Shown piece by piece: positions 50,828-60,273 of a DNA stretch of 64,000 bases. How positions within the stretch are numbered: position 1 is the stretch's first letter; every line of letters starts with the position of its first letter. Below the pieces are notes generated by a model that saw only the letters and a list, made by a program, of their open reading frames with translations, searched no databases and had not been told where the DNA came from. Position numbers and translations under genes: made by a program. Source of the DNA: Herbidospora yilanensis (GTDB lineage Bacteria; Actinomycetota; Actinomycetes; Streptosporangiales; Streptosporangiaceae); contig NZ_BBXE01000019.1 of assembly GCF_001570565.1 (NCBI RefSeq), forward strand, positions 223,746-287,745, written 5' to 3'.

Positions 50828-53800
50828 ATGACCTTCCTGGCCAGGCTGAGCCTCGCCAACCGCACTCTTGTGATCATGATTGCGGTGGTGGCCAGCGCTC
50901 TCGGCGCCTACGCCATCCCCTCGCTGAAACAGCAGCTGTTCCCGTCGCTGGAGTTTCCCGGGGCGTTCGTGGTGGCGCCGTACGCCGGCGCGGCCCCCGA
51001 CATCGTCGAAGACCAGGTCACCAAGCCTATCGAGAGCAGCTTCCAGGGCATCGCCGGGGTGACCGAGATCTCCTCGACCTCCCGTGAGGGCATGGCCTCC
51101 ATCCAGGTGGCGTTCGAGTTCGGCACCGACATCGACGAGGCCATCGGCCAGATGGAGCAGGCGATCGCGGGGATCGAGGCGCGGCTTCCGGCCACGGTCG
51201 ATCCGCAGGTGATCGCGGGCAGCACCGACGACATCCCGGTGGTGGTGCTGGCCGCCTCCGGCGCCGACGAGGCGACGCTGCTCGACCGGCTGGAGCAGAC
51301 GGCGGTGCCGTCGCTGCGGGGGATCGACGGGGTGCGGGAGGTGGAGGTCACCGGCGCCCGCGGCAAGCAGGTGACGATCACGCCCGACACCGAGGAGATG
51401 GTGAAGAAGGGGTTGTCGCCGGCGGCGATCCCCGAGCTGCTGCGCGCCAACGGCGTGGCGATCCCGGCCGGGTCGATCACCGAGGACGGCCGGAACCTGA
51501 CCGTCCAGATCGGCGACCGGGTCGCCACGGTGGAGGACCTGAAGAACCTCTACCTGACCCCGCCGGCCGCGCCCGCCCAGCCGCAGGCGCAGCTCCCGGC
51601 CCGCCCGGGTCAGCCGGGGCAGCCGCAGGCGGTGCGGCCGCCGGCGCCGCCCAAGCCGGTGACGCTGGGGTCGGTGGCCGACATCGAGGTGGCCGACGAC
51701 ACCGCCACGACGCTGACCCGGACCAACGGCAAGCCGAGCCTGGGCGTGTCGATCACGATGAAGCCCGACGGGAACGCGGTGGCGATCTCCCATGACGTCC
51801 GCGACCTGATGCCGGAGCTGGCGACGGCGCTGGGGACGGGTGCGGCGTTCACGGTGGTGTTCGACCAGGCGCCCTATGTGGAGCGGTCGATCCACGACCT
51901 GACGACCGAGGGCCTGCTGGGCCTGGCGTTCGCCGTCATCATCATTCTGATCTTCCTGCTGTCGATCCGGTCGACGCTGGTGACGGCGGTGTCGATCCCG
52001 CTGTCGGTGGTGATCGCGCTGATCGCGTTGTGGGTGGGCGACTACTCGCTGAACCTGCTGACGCTGGGCGCGATGACGATCGCGGTCGGGCGGGTGGTCG
52101 ACGACTCGATCGTGGTGCTGGAGAACATCAAGCGCCATCTGGGCTACGGCGAGCCGAAGCGGCAGGCGATCCTGGGCGCGGTCCGCGAGGTGTCGGGCGC
52201 GGTGACGGCCTCGACGCTGACGACGGTGGCGGTGTTCGCGCCGATCGCGTTCGTGGGCGGCATGGTGGGCCAGTTGTTCTCGCCGTTCGCGGTGACGGTG
52301 ACGGTGGCGCTGCTGGCCTCGCTGCTGGTGTCGCTGACGGTCATCCCGGTGCTGGCCTACTGGTTCCTGAAGGCGCCGGCGCTGTCGCCGGAGGAGGCCC
52401 GCCGGGTGCGGGAGGAGGCCGAGGCCAAGGAGCTGCGCTCGCCGCTGCAGCGCGCCTATCTGCCGGTGCTGCGGTTCGCGACGCGGCGCCGCTGGGCGAC
52501 GCTGGCCATCGGTGTCGTGATCTTCATCGGGACGATGGCGCTGGCGCCGAACCTGAAGACCAACTTCCTCGACTCGGCCGGCATGGACACCGTCAACATC
52601 ACCCAGCGGATGCCGGTCGGCACGAACCTGGCCGCCACCGACGAGGCGGCCGGGAAGGTGGAGCGGGTCCTGGCCGACGACCCGGGCGTCGCCTCCTACC
52701 AGGTGAACGTCGGCGGCGGCAACCAGTTCATGGGCGGGGCCGGCGGCAGCGCCGACCGGGCCTCGTTCTCGGTGACGCTGGCCGAGGACGTCGACGCGGA
52801 CGCGCTGCAGGAGGGCCTGCGGGAGAAGTTCGCCGCGCTGGGCTCCGGCGTGGGGGAGATCACCGTCGGCGGGGGCGGCGGCGGGGGCGGCCTGTCCTCC
52901 AACCAGTTGCAGGTGATCCTGCAGGGCCCCGACGTCGACCAGTTGCGGGCGGCCTCCCAGACCGTCGTGCAGTCGCTGGCCGGGGTGGCGGGGCTGCGCG
53001 ATGTGGCCTCCAACCTGGAGGACAGCGCCGACCGGATCGAGGTCCACGTCGACCGGGAGAAGGCGGCCGCGAAGGGCCTGACGGAGGCCGGGATCGGCCA
53101 GCAGGTCGCGCAGGCGTTCCGCGGCGCGCCCGTCGGGTCGATCGACATCGACGGCCGGGCCGCCGACATCGTGCTCCGCACCGGCGACACGCCCGAGAGC
53201 GTGAAGCAGGTCGAGGACCTGGAGATCGCCTCGGCCACCGGCATGGTGACGCTGACCGACGTCGCCGAGGTCGTCAAGGACGGCGGCCCGACGCAGATCA
53301 GCCGCCTCGACGGTGAGCGCACCGCGACGGTGTCGGGCGCGGCCGACGCCTCCGACCTGGGCGCGGTCACCGCCGACGTGACCGCCAAGCTCGACGCGCT
53401 CACCCTGCCGGCCGGGGTCACCGCCACCGTGGGCGGCGCCTCGGCCGACCAGGAGGAGGCGTTCGCCGACCTCGGGCTGGCGATGGTGCTGGCCATCGCG
53501 ATCGTCTTCATGATCATGGTGGCGACGTTCTCCAGCTTCGTCCAGCCGCTGATCCTGCTGGTGTCGATCCCGTTCGCCGCGACCGGCGCCATCGGCCTGC
53601 TGCTGGTCACCGACACGGCGCTGGGCGTGCCGGCGCTGATCGGCATGCTGATGCTGATCGGCATCGTCGTCACCAACGCGATCGTGCTGATCGACCTGAT
53701 CAACCAGTACCGCGAACAGGGCATGGGCGTCGTGGAGGCCGTCATGGAGGGCGGCCGCCGCCGGGTGCGCCCGATCCTGATGACGGCGCTGGCCACCATC

Positions 53801-54031
53801 GGCGCGCTGACCCCGATGGCGATCGGCCTGACCGGCTCGGGCGGGTTCATCTCCCAGGCGCTGGCGATCGTCGTCATCGGCGGCCTGGTCTCCTCGACAC
53901 TGCTGACGCTCGTCCTGGTGCCGACGCTGTACGTCATGGTGGAAAGGACCAAGGAACGCTTCAGCCGCACCCCCAAGCACGAACGCGACCTTGAGGTGTA
54001 CGACGAGGAGGCACTGACCCCCACCCGGTGA
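50828..54031 (+). CDS. RND-family efflux transporter (AcrB-like)
   Basis: 1067 residues with two halves, each an N-terminal helix, a large porter loop and a bundle of helices. AVGRVVDDSIVVLENI carries the paired Asp of the proton relay in helix 4. A Pro/Gln-rich insertion (about 240-275) interrupts the first loop. GGGGGGGLSS is a glycine stretch in the second. Exports lipophilic compounds across the membrane. AAGGAG 8 nt before the ATG. Probably under the divergent MarR. Confidence 0.92.
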   Translation: MTFLARLSLANRTLVIMIAVVASALGAYAIPSLKQQLFPSLEFPGAFVVAPYAGAAPDIVEDQVTKPIESSFQGIAGVTEISSTSREGMASIQVAFEFGTDIDEAIGQMEQAIAGIEARLPATVDPQVIAGSTDDIPVVVLAASGADEATLLDRLEQTAVPSLRGIDGVREVEVTGARGKQVTITPDTEEMVKKGLSPAAIPELLRANGVAIPAGSITEDGRNLTVQIGDRVATVEDLKNLYLTPPAAPAQPQAQLPARPGQPGQPQAVRPPAPPKPVTLGSVADIEVADDTATTLTRTNGKPSLGVSITMKPDGNAVAISHDVRDLMPELATALGTGAAFTVVFDQAPYVERSIHDLTTEGLLGLAFAVIIILIFLLSIRSTLVTAVSIPLSVVIALIALWVGDYSLNLLTLGAMTIAVGRVVDDSIVVLENIKRHLGYGEPKRQAILGAVREVSGAVTASTLTTVAVFAPIAFVGGMVGQLFSPFAVTVTVALLASLLVSLTVIPVLAYWFLKAPALSPEEARRVREEAEAKELRSPLQRAYLPVLRFATRRRWATLAIGVVIFIGTMALAPNLKTNFLDSAGMDTVNITQRMPVGTNLAATDEAAGKVERVLADDPGVASYQVNVGGGNQFMGGAGGSADRASFSVTLAEDVDADALQEGLREKFAALGSGVGEITVGGGGGGGGLSSNQLQVILQGPDVDQLRAASQTVVQSLAGVAGLRDVASNLEDSADRIEVHVDREKAAAKGLTEAGIGQQVAQAFRGAPVGSIDIDGRAADIVLRTGDTPESVKQVEDLEIASATGMVTLTDVAEVVKDGGPTQISRLDGERTATVSGAADASDLGAVTADVTAKLDALTLPAGVTATVGGASADQEEAFADLGLAMVLAIAIVFMIMVATFSSFVQPLILLVSIPFAATGAIGLLLVTDTALGVPALIGMLMLIGIVVTNAIVLIDLINQYREQGMGVVEAVMEGGRRRVRPILMTALATIGALTPMAIGLTGSGGFISQALAIVVIGGLVSSTLLTLVLVPTLYVMVERTKERFSRTPKHERDLEVYDEEALTPTR

Positions 54032-54069
54032 ACATGCGGGGATGCGCGGCTTGGATAAGCTCGGGGAAC

Positions 54070-55494
54070 GTGACCGACAAGCCGCGCATCCCCAACGTCC
54101 TGGCCACCCGCTACGCCTCGCCCGCCCTGGCCCGCCTGTGGTCTCCCGACCACAAGGTGGTCTTGGAGCGGCGCCTGTGGGTGGCCGTGCTCAAGGCCCA
54201 GGCCGACCTGGGGATCCCGGTCCCCGCCGAGGTGATCACCGCCTACGAGAAGGCGGCCGACACCGTCGACCTGCCCTCGATCGCCGCGCGCGAACGCGTC
54301 ACCCGCCACGACGTGAAGGCCCGCATCGAGGAGTTCAACGCGCTGGCCGGGCACGAACACGTCCACAAGGGCATGACCAGCCGTGACCTGACCGAGAACG
54401 TCGAGCAGCTCCAGGTCCGCGACAGTCTCCTGCTGGTCCGCGACCGCGTCGTCGCGCTGCTGGCCCGGCTGGCCCGGCTGGCGGGGGAGTACACCGCGAC
54501 CGTCATGGCCGGCCGCTCCCACAACGTCGCCGCCCAGGCCACCACCCTCGGCAAACGCTTCGCCACCGCCGCCGACGAACTCCTCGTCGCCTACGAGCGG
54601 CTCGACGAGCTGATCGCCCGCTACCCGCTGCGCGGCGTCAAGGGCCCGGTCGGCACCTCCCAGGACATGCTCGACCTGCTGGGCGCCGACCGGCTGGCCG
54701 ACCTGGAGAACCGCGTCGCCGCCCACCTCGGCTTCACCCGCGCCCTCACCAGCGTCGGCCAGGTCTACCCGCGCTCCCTCGACTACGACGTGCTGACCAC
54801 CCTGGTCCAGCTCGCCGCCGCGCCGTCCTCGCTGGCCAAGACGATCCGGCTGATGGCCGGCCACGAACTGGTCACCGAAGGGTTCCAGGAGGGCCAGGTC
54901 GGTTCCTCGGCGATGCCGCACAAGATGAACACCCGCTCCTGCGAGCGCGTCAACGGCCTGACCGTCGTCCTGCGCGGCTACGCCTCCATGGCCGGCGAAC
55001 TGGCCGGCGACCAGTGGAACGAAGGCGACGTGTCCTGCTCGGTCGTCCGCCGCGTCGCCCTGCCCGACGCGTTCTTCGCCTTCGACGGCCTGATCGAGAC
55101 GATGCTGACCGTCCTGGACGAGTTCGGCGCCTTCCCCGCCGTCATCGAGGCCGAACTCGACCGCTACCTGCCCTTCCTCGGCACCACCAAGATGCTCATG
55201 GCGGCCGTCAAGGCCGGGCTGGGCCGCGAGGCCGGCCACGAGCTCATCAAGGAACACGCCGTCGCCGCCGCGCTGGCGATGCGCCAGGACGGCGGCGGCA
55301 ACACCCTGCTCGACCGGCTGGCCGCCGACCCGCGTTTCCCGCTGTCCCGCGCCGACCTCGACGCGCTGCTGGCCGACCGGGTGTCGTTCACCGGCGCCGC
55401 CGCCGACCAGGTCGCCGCCGTCATCGCCCGGGTGGGGGAGATCACCACCCGCCACCCGCGGGCCGCCCAGTACACCCCCGGCGCCATTCTGTGA
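54070..55494 (+). CDS. purB: Adenylosuccinate lyase
   Basis: 474 residues from GTG at 54070. GKRFATAADELL and the family signature SSAMPHKMNTRSCERV (about 278) are present. Splits SAICAR and adenylosuccinate to give fumarate in purine synthesis. TAAGCT at 54056-54061 lies 8 nt upstream and no ribosome site is seen, suggesting a leaderless start. Overlaps the GNAT gene by 4 bp. Confidence 0.95.
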   Translation: MTDKPRIPNVLATRYASPALARLWSPDHKVVLERRLWVAVLKAQADLGIPVPAEVITAYEKAADTVDLPSIAARERVTRHDVKARIEEFNALAGHEHVHKGMTSRDLTENVEQLQVRDSLLLVRDRVVALLARLARLAGEYTATVMAGRSHNVAAQATTLGKRFATAADELLVAYERLDELIARYPLRGVKGPVGTSQDMLDLLGADRLADLENRVAAHLGFTRALTSVGQVYPRSLDYDVLTTLVQLAAAPSSLAKTIRLMAGHELVTEGFQEGQVGSSAMPHKMNTRSCERVNGLTVVLRGYASMAGELAGDQWNEGDVSCSVVRRVALPDAFFAFDGLIETMLTVLDEFGAFPAVIEAELDRYLPFLGTTKMLMAAVKAGLGREAGHELIKEHAVAAALAMRQDGGGNTLLDRLAADPRFPLSRADLDALLADRVSFTGAAADQVAAVIARVGEITTRHPRAAQYTPGAIL

Positions 55495-56378
55495 TCGAAC
55501 TGCGTCACGCCGGGCAGGTCGCCGCCGCCTGCGGGGGCGACGACCTGCCCGTCTGGACGGCCCAGCGGCTGCCCGCCGGGGGAGCACGCGCCTGGGCGCA
55601 CGGCGACGCCGTGGCGGTGGCCTGCCCGGCGGTGTCCAAGCACGACCGGCTGGCCGTCTTCGGCGCAGCCGGGGATCCGGCGCTGCCGGCGCTCGTGCGG
55701 CAGGTGTGGCGCGAGATGGGCACCGGCTACCGGCCCTTCGGCGACCGGGAGACGATCCACCGGCTGGCAGAGGCGATGCCGGCGGAACTGGGCCCGGCCG
55801 GGAACTTCACCTGGATGACCGTCGATCCCGGCACCGTCCGCCTCGACGCCCTCCGGCCGGACACTTCCCGGCCGGACACCGGACGGCTGGAGAGGGGACC
55901 TGCCTCGGCCTCCACACCTGAGGCGGGACACCCGGCAGGGGAGAAGCCGGCCGGAGGCCGGGCGGCCCCCGCCCTGCTGGTGAAGCCCGACGTCGCCTGG
56001 CTCGACCCCGGCGCCGAAGCTGAGGTCGCCGCGGTGCTGGCCGTGGCCAACCCCGACGCCTACGCCCGCCCCGGCATGCCCGGCGTCACCCGCTGGGCCG
56101 GCATCCGCGACGACGCCGGACGGCTGATCGCCGTCGGAGCCGACGCCTGGTCGGCGCCCTCCGTCGGGTTCGTCGGCGGCGTCGCCACCCTCCCCGAGGC
56201 GCGGGGGAGCGGCCTGGCCGGCGCGATCTGCCGGTTCCTCACCGCCGCGCTCCTGCACCGGCACGGCCGCGTCTCCCTCATGGCCGACGACGTCAACACC
56301 GCCGCGCTGGCCGTCTACCGGCGGCTGGGCTACACGCGCCGGCCGGTGGCGGCGACCCGGGCCGTACCGGAGGCATAA
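55491..56378 (+). CDS. GNAT-family N-acetyltransferase
   Basis: 295 residues. The C-terminal half is a GNAT fold: VGFVGGVATLPEARGSGLAGAI binds acetyl-CoA and LMADDVNTAALAVYRRLGYTRR is the last conserved strand-helix. The N-terminal half is a divergent domain with a Pro/Thr-rich insertion (about 120-160). GTG start overlapping the purB stop. Substrate unknown. Confidence 0.85.
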   Translation: MIELRHAGQVAAACGGDDLPVWTAQRLPAGGARAWAHGDAVAVACPAVSKHDRLAVFGAAGDPALPALVRQVWREMGTGYRPFGDRETIHRLAEAMPAELGPAGNFTWMTVDPGTVRLDALRPDTSRPDTGRLERGPASASTPEAGHPAGEKPAGGRAAPALLVKPDVAWLDPGAEAEVAAVLAVANPDAYARPGMPGVTRWAGIRDDAGRLIAVGADAWSAPSVGFVGGVATLPEARGSGLAGAICRFLTAALLHRHGRVSLMADDVNTAALAVYRRLGYTRRPVAATRAVPEA

Positions 56379-56419
56379 AACCAGGTGAGCGGCGCGGCCC
56401 GACCATGCACAGTGAGGGA

Positions 56420-57460
56420 ATGATGTCCGCGTTTGTCCCCGGCCTGGAGTTGTGCCGCGCCTACTACCACGACGTGCTGCGGCCCCTCCTCGACGACGGC
56501 CCCCACCCCGTCCCCCACAGCGCCGCGCTCATCGGCCCCGGGTCGGAGGTGCTCGGCTTCGACACCGCCCGCTCCGCCGACCACGACTGGGGCCCCCGCG
56601 CGATCGTCTTCGTCCCCGCCGGACGCGCCGAGGAGATCCGCGACCGCGTCTGGAAGCGGCTGCCCGCCGAATACGGCGGCTTCCCGACCGCGTTCGGCTC
56701 CGACGTCCACCCGGTCAAGCCCGGCGTCACCATCACCGAGTTCGCCCCCTGGGCCCGCCGGCAGCTCGGCTTCGACCCCCGCGACCCCATCGGCGTCGAC
56801 GACTGGCTCGGCGTGCCGTGGCAGCGCCTGGCCGAGTTCACCGGCGGCGACGTCTTCCACGACGGCCTGGGCGACCTGTGCCCCGCCCGCCGCCGCCTGC
56901 GCTGGTACCCCGACGACGTGTGGCGCTACGTCCTGGCCTGCCAATGGACCCGCATCGCCCAGGAGGAGAGCTTCCCCGGCCGTGCCGGAGAGGTCGGCGA
57001 CGACCTCGGGTCGGTCCTGGCCACCGGCCGCATCGCCCGCGACCTGATGCGCCTGACCCTGCTCATGCGCCGCCGCTACCCGCCCTACACCAAGTGGCTC
57101 GGCAGCGCCTTCAACCGCCTGTCCGGCTCGGCCGAACTCGGCGACGCCCTCACCGGCGCCCTGCGCGAAACCACCTGGCAGGGCCGCGAACGCCACCTGT
57201 CCACCGCCTACCGGCGGGTCGCCGCCCTCCACAACCGCCTGGCCCTCACCGCCCCCGTCGAACCCGGCACCCGCCCCTACCACGACCGGCCCTTCCAGGT
57301 CATCGGCGGCCACCGCTTCGCCCGCGCCCTCATGGACGCCGTCACCGACCCCGCCATCGCCCGCCTCGACCTCGTCGGCACCGTCGACCAGGTCGCCGAC
57401 AACACCGGCGCCCTCACCCACCCCCGCCGAGCCCGCAACCTGGCGGCCGCGGCCCGCTGA
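56420..57460 (+). CDS. DUF4037 nucleotidyltransferase-like protein
   Basis: 346 residues. The LIGPGSEVLGFDTARSADHDWGPRAIVFV segment resembles a nucleotidyltransferase core with Gly-Ser and two acidic residues. The DUF4037 body follows (WYPDDVWRYVLACQWTRIAQEE and RYPPYTKWLGSAFNRL). May transfer a nucleotide to a small molecule or protein. Starts at 56405, 56420 or 56423 are possible; GAGGG at 56414 favours the last two. Confidence 0.8.
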   Translation: MMSAFVPGLELCRAYYHDVLRPLLDDGPHPVPHSAALIGPGSEVLGFDTARSADHDWGPRAIVFVPAGRAEEIRDRVWKRLPAEYGGFPTAFGSDVHPVKPGVTITEFAPWARRQLGFDPRDPIGVDDWLGVPWQRLAEFTGGDVFHDGLGDLCPARRRLRWYPDDVWRYVLACQWTRIAQEESFPGRAGEVGDDLGSVLATGRIARDLMRLTLLMRRRYPPYTKWLGSAFNRLSGSAELGDALTGALRETTWQGRERHLSTAYRRVAALHNRLALTAPVEPGTRPYHDRPFQVIGGHRFARALMDAVTDPAIARLDLVGTVDQVADNTGALTHPRRARNLAAAAR

Positions 57461-57472
57461 ACCGGCCCCGCC

Positions 57473-57511
57473 CTCAGACCAGGGCCTCAGACCAGGGCCT
57501 CAGACCAGGGC
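57473..57511. repeat. Three 13-bp tandem repeats at the HAD stop codon
   Basis: CTCAGACCAGGGC three times (57473, 57486, 57499). The third covers the stop and last codons of the HAD gene, so the array probably grew from the gene end by slippage. Confidence 0.9.
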
Positions 57512-58222
57512 CGAGGGCCGCACCGAGGCCAGCTCCGGCAGCAGCGCCGGCAACTCCGCAAGAGTGCGGATCGTCGGCACGCCCGCCGGGGGAGGAGCCG
57601 ACCCGTACCGGTCCAGCCACACCCCGTGCATGCCCGCCCGCGTCGGCCCGATCGCGTCCAGGTTCAGGTTGTCGCCCACCAGCACCACCTCACCCGGATC
57701 CAGGCCCAGCTTCGCCGCCGCCGCCGTGTACACCTCGGCCGACGGCTTGAAGTTGCCGCCCAGCGCGTCAGGCGTCAGCACCGGGTCGAGCCGGTCGAGC
57801 AGGCCCAGCCGCCGCAGTTTCGCCTCCTGCTGCACCGGCTGGCCGTTCGTCAAAACCCCCAGCGTCACCCCCGTGCCCGCCAGCCGCCCGATGAGCGGAG
57901 CGGCGTCGGGGAAGGCCGTCCACGCCCGCTCGTACAGGTCGAGGAACTCCGCGTACGCCCCGTCGAGGTTCACCGGCGCCGTCAGGCCCATCCGCCGGCA
58001 GTAGTCACGCAGCCGACGGCGCCGCTGCTCACCGAAGGAACACTCGCCCCGATGCCAGGCCGGCAGGTGGACGTCCTCCAGCCGCAACCACAGGCCCGGC
58101 CCCTCGGCCAGCAGCGGATGGAACGGAGACCGCCCGGCCGTCCACGCCGTCACCGCGTGCGCCACCGCCGCCCGATGATCGAACAGCGTCTCGTCCAGGT
58201 CGAAGAGAATGGCCCTGATCAT
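57500..58222 (-). CDS. HAD-superfamily hydrolase
   Basis: 240 residues from ATG at 58220-58222, chosen because GGAGG then sits 9 nt upstream; the ATG at 58231 would touch it. FDLDETLFDH (motif I), LGVLTNGQ (II), KPSAEVY (III) and VLVGDNLNLDAIGPTRAGM (IV). Phosphatase of the YjjG/HAD-IA type; substrate unknown. Confidence 0.9.
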   Translation of the reverse strand: MIRAILFDLDETLFDHRAAVAHAVTAWTAGRSPFHPLLAEGPGLWLRLEDVHLPAWHRGECSFGEQRRRRLRDYCRRMGLTAPVNLDGAYAEFLDLYERAWTAFPDAAPLIGRLAGTGVTLGVLTNGQPVQQEAKLRRLGLLDRLDPVLTPDALGGNFKPSAEVYTAAAAKLGLDPGEVVLVGDNLNLDAIGPTRAGMHGVWLDRYGSAPPPAGVPTIRTLAELPALLPELASVRPSALV

Positions 58223-58350
58223 GCCGCCCATCCTCCGGAACCCCTATTACAACGGCGTTTCCACGAAGTGAAAGGGGAAACCGGGCTTACCCACAGCCAG
58301 TCATGCCCATCATGACAAAGATCACGGGCTGGTGTGGGCGAAACGGTGAA

Positions 58351-59112
58351 TCACCGGGCGGCCCCGGCATTTGCCGCGATCGAGTCACGCACGTACACCG
58401 CCAGCCCCTCGGCCACCCCCTCGTAATTACGGCCGAACCGCTCATCGGCCACATACATCTCCCCGAGGCCCACATGAATCTCATACGTGCACGGATAGAA
58501 CCACCGGCTGATGTGCTCCCGATGCCGCTCGGCCACCGCCATCGCCTCGGGGGAGCCGGCCGGCACCCCCCGCTCGAACAGGACCCGCCAGGCCTCCACC
58601 ACGGCCCCGGCCTCCGCCTTGATCCCCTCCCAGTCGGCCTTCGAGTACGACGACGTACGCCGGCGGCTCTCCGCCCACGCCGACGTGCCACCCCACCGGC
58701 TCTCCGCCTCCTCGGCGTGATCCTCCGGCCGGAACCCGCCGAACACCTCGTAACGCTCCTCCGGCGTCAACGACACACCCATCCTCGCCGCCTCCAACGC
58801 GGTCTCCACGGACACCACCAGCGCCTCCAGCCGGGCGATCCGCCGCCGCAGCAGCTCATGCTGACGCCGCAGATGCGTCGCGGCGTCCACCCCCGGATCA
58901 TCGAGAATCGCGGTGATCTCCTCCAGGGGGAAACCCAGCTCCCGGTAGAACAGCACCCGCTGCAGCCGATCCAGATCCGGCTCCGAATACCGCCGGTAAC
59001 CCGCGGCCGTGCGTTCACTCGGCGACAACAGGCCGATCTCGTCGTAATGGTGCAACGTCCGCACCGTCACACCCGCGAACGCCGCCACCTGACCCACCGA
59101 AAAACCCGCCAC
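58351..59112 (-). CDS. tipA: TipA-like MerR-family regulator with TipAS drug-binding domain
   Basis: 253 residues, collinear with TipAL of Streptomyces. MerR DNA-binding head (FSVGQVAAFAGVTVRTLHHYDEIGLLSPSERTAAGYRRYSE), a coiled coil, then the TipAS domain (MGVSLTPEERYEVFGGF to GEMYVADERFGRNYEG). A Cys is retained near residue 207 (FYPCTYEIH), matching the residue that bonds thiostrepton. Binds thiopeptide-like antibiotics and activates its own promoter, giving multidrug tolerance. Confidence 0.92.
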   Translation of the reverse strand: MAGFSVGQVAAFAGVTVRTLHHYDEIGLLSPSERTAAGYRRYSEPDLDRLQRVLFYRELGFPLEEITAILDDPGVDAATHLRRQHELLRRRIARLEALVVSVETALEAARMGVSLTPEERYEVFGGFRPEDHAEEAESRWGGTSAWAESRRRTSSYSKADWEGIKAEAGAVVEAWRVLFERGVPAGSPEAMAVAERHREHISRWFYPCTYEIHVGLGEMYVADERFGRNYEGVAEGLAVYVRDSIAANAGAAR

Positions 59113-59140
59113 GCCTCCCCCTCCTTCCCTGACGCGACCC

Positions 59141-59171
59141 AGCCTGCGGCCTCCCGCAACGTGAGAGTCAA
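59141..59171 (-). promoter_or_regulatory. MerR-type promoter of the tipA-like gene
   Basis: On the minus strand TTGACT (complement of 59166-59171) and CAGGCT (complement of 59141-59146) are 19 bp apart, the stretched spacing of MerR-activated promoters. The spacer holds the imperfect inverted repeat CTCACG-TTG-CGGGAG. Confidence 0.7.
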
Positions 59172-59198
59172 CCCCTATACGGCCCTCTACCGCCCGCC

Positions 59199-60215
59199 CT
59201 AGACACCCGTATCGTGCACAAGCGGATGCGCCCGCATCGCCGCCTCCAGCTCACCCGGCAACTCATCCCGGTAACGGCCCAGCGTGCTCAGATCCCCATG
59301 CCCCAGCACCCGCCGCACCGCGTCCATGTCGGTCCCGCCCGCCAGCAGATGCGTCGCCGTCGTATGCCGCAACCCATGCGGCGTCACCGACCGCCGCCGC
59401 TCCGGATCGACCCGCGCCTGCACCCGGTCGATCACCCCCTGCACATCACCCCGCGCCAGCCGCCGCCCCCGCCACGACAACAACAACGCCTTGTCATCCC
59501 CCCGGCGCACCTCCAGATAGTCCGCCAGCGCCCGCGCCACCAGCCGGGGGAGCGGCACATCCCGCGTCCGGCCCCCCTTACCGAAGATCCGCCAGTAACG
59601 CTCACCGTCGTTGGTGTAGAAATCCTCCACATTCGCCCGCACCAGCTCCGACACCCGCGGCCCCACCATCGTCAGCAGCAGCACGATCAACGCGTCACGC
59701 ACCTCCATGCGCTGATCCCGCCGCCCCCGCACCTCATCACCCGCGGGGGAGACCGCCGCCCCGACCAGCCCCTGCGCCTGCTCCCGCGTCAACGCCCGCC
59801 GCTCGGCCCGCAACCCGCCCCGCTCCCGCGCCACCACCGTCGCCGACGCCATCGGGTTCAGCTGCACCCACCCCGCCAGCGCCGCGTGCTTGAACAACGC
59901 CGACACCGACCGCCGGAACCGCGCCTGCGACGCCGCGCTCTGCAGCTCCCCGCCCCCGGCCGGCACCCGCCGCCGCTCATCGGGCTTGCGCGCGAACGCC
60001 AGCAGCACCGCGTCGACGTCGTCACCCGCCAGATCGTCGAGAACCTCCGACAACCGGCACACCCGCGTCAGCCGCACGAACGTCTGCACATCACGCGCGT
60101 ACACCTCGGCGGTCGCCCGGGACAACCCGCCCGTCACGACCTTCGCACGGACCAGCTCCACATAACGATCCGCCGCCTCTTCCACCGACAACCGATTCAG
60201 CTCCGCCGGACGCAT
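59199..60215 (-). CDS. Tyrosine recombinase/integrase, solitary
   Basis: 338 residues from ATG at 60213-60215. N-terminal SAM-like arm domain, then a catalytic domain with R in GPRVSELV (about 186), K in GKGGRTRDVP, HGLRH (about 280), H in LGHGDL and the nucleophile Tyr in LGRYRDEL (about 314). XerC/D-like. No excisionase, att repeat or phage gene nearby, so probably a resident recombinase or an element leftover. Confidence 0.88.
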   Translation of the reverse strand: MRPAELNRLSVEEAADRYVELVRAKVVTGGLSRATAEVYARDVQTFVRLTRVCRLSEVLDDLAGDDVDAVLLAFARKPDERRRVPAGGGELQSAASQARFRRSVSALFKHAALAGWVQLNPMASATVVARERGGLRAERRALTREQAQGLVGAAVSPAGDEVRGRRDQRMEVRDALIVLLLTMVGPRVSELVRANVEDFYTNDGERYWRIFGKGGRTRDVPLPRLVARALADYLEVRRGDDKALLLSWRGRRLARGDVQGVIDRVQARVDPERRRSVTPHGLRHTTATHLLAGGTDMDAVRRVLGHGDLSTLGRYRDELPGELEAAMRAHPLVHDTGV

Positions 60216-60273
60216 GACCCCAGACCCTAACCCCCGCCACCGACAATCCCAGCTCAGTGGCATGATCGATAAC

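Noticed and set aside
50729..53980. 1083-codon open frame opposite the RND transporter
   Set aside because: Low-complexity His/Arg/Asp composition typical of GC-rich antisense frames; the plus-strand RND gene is unmistakable.
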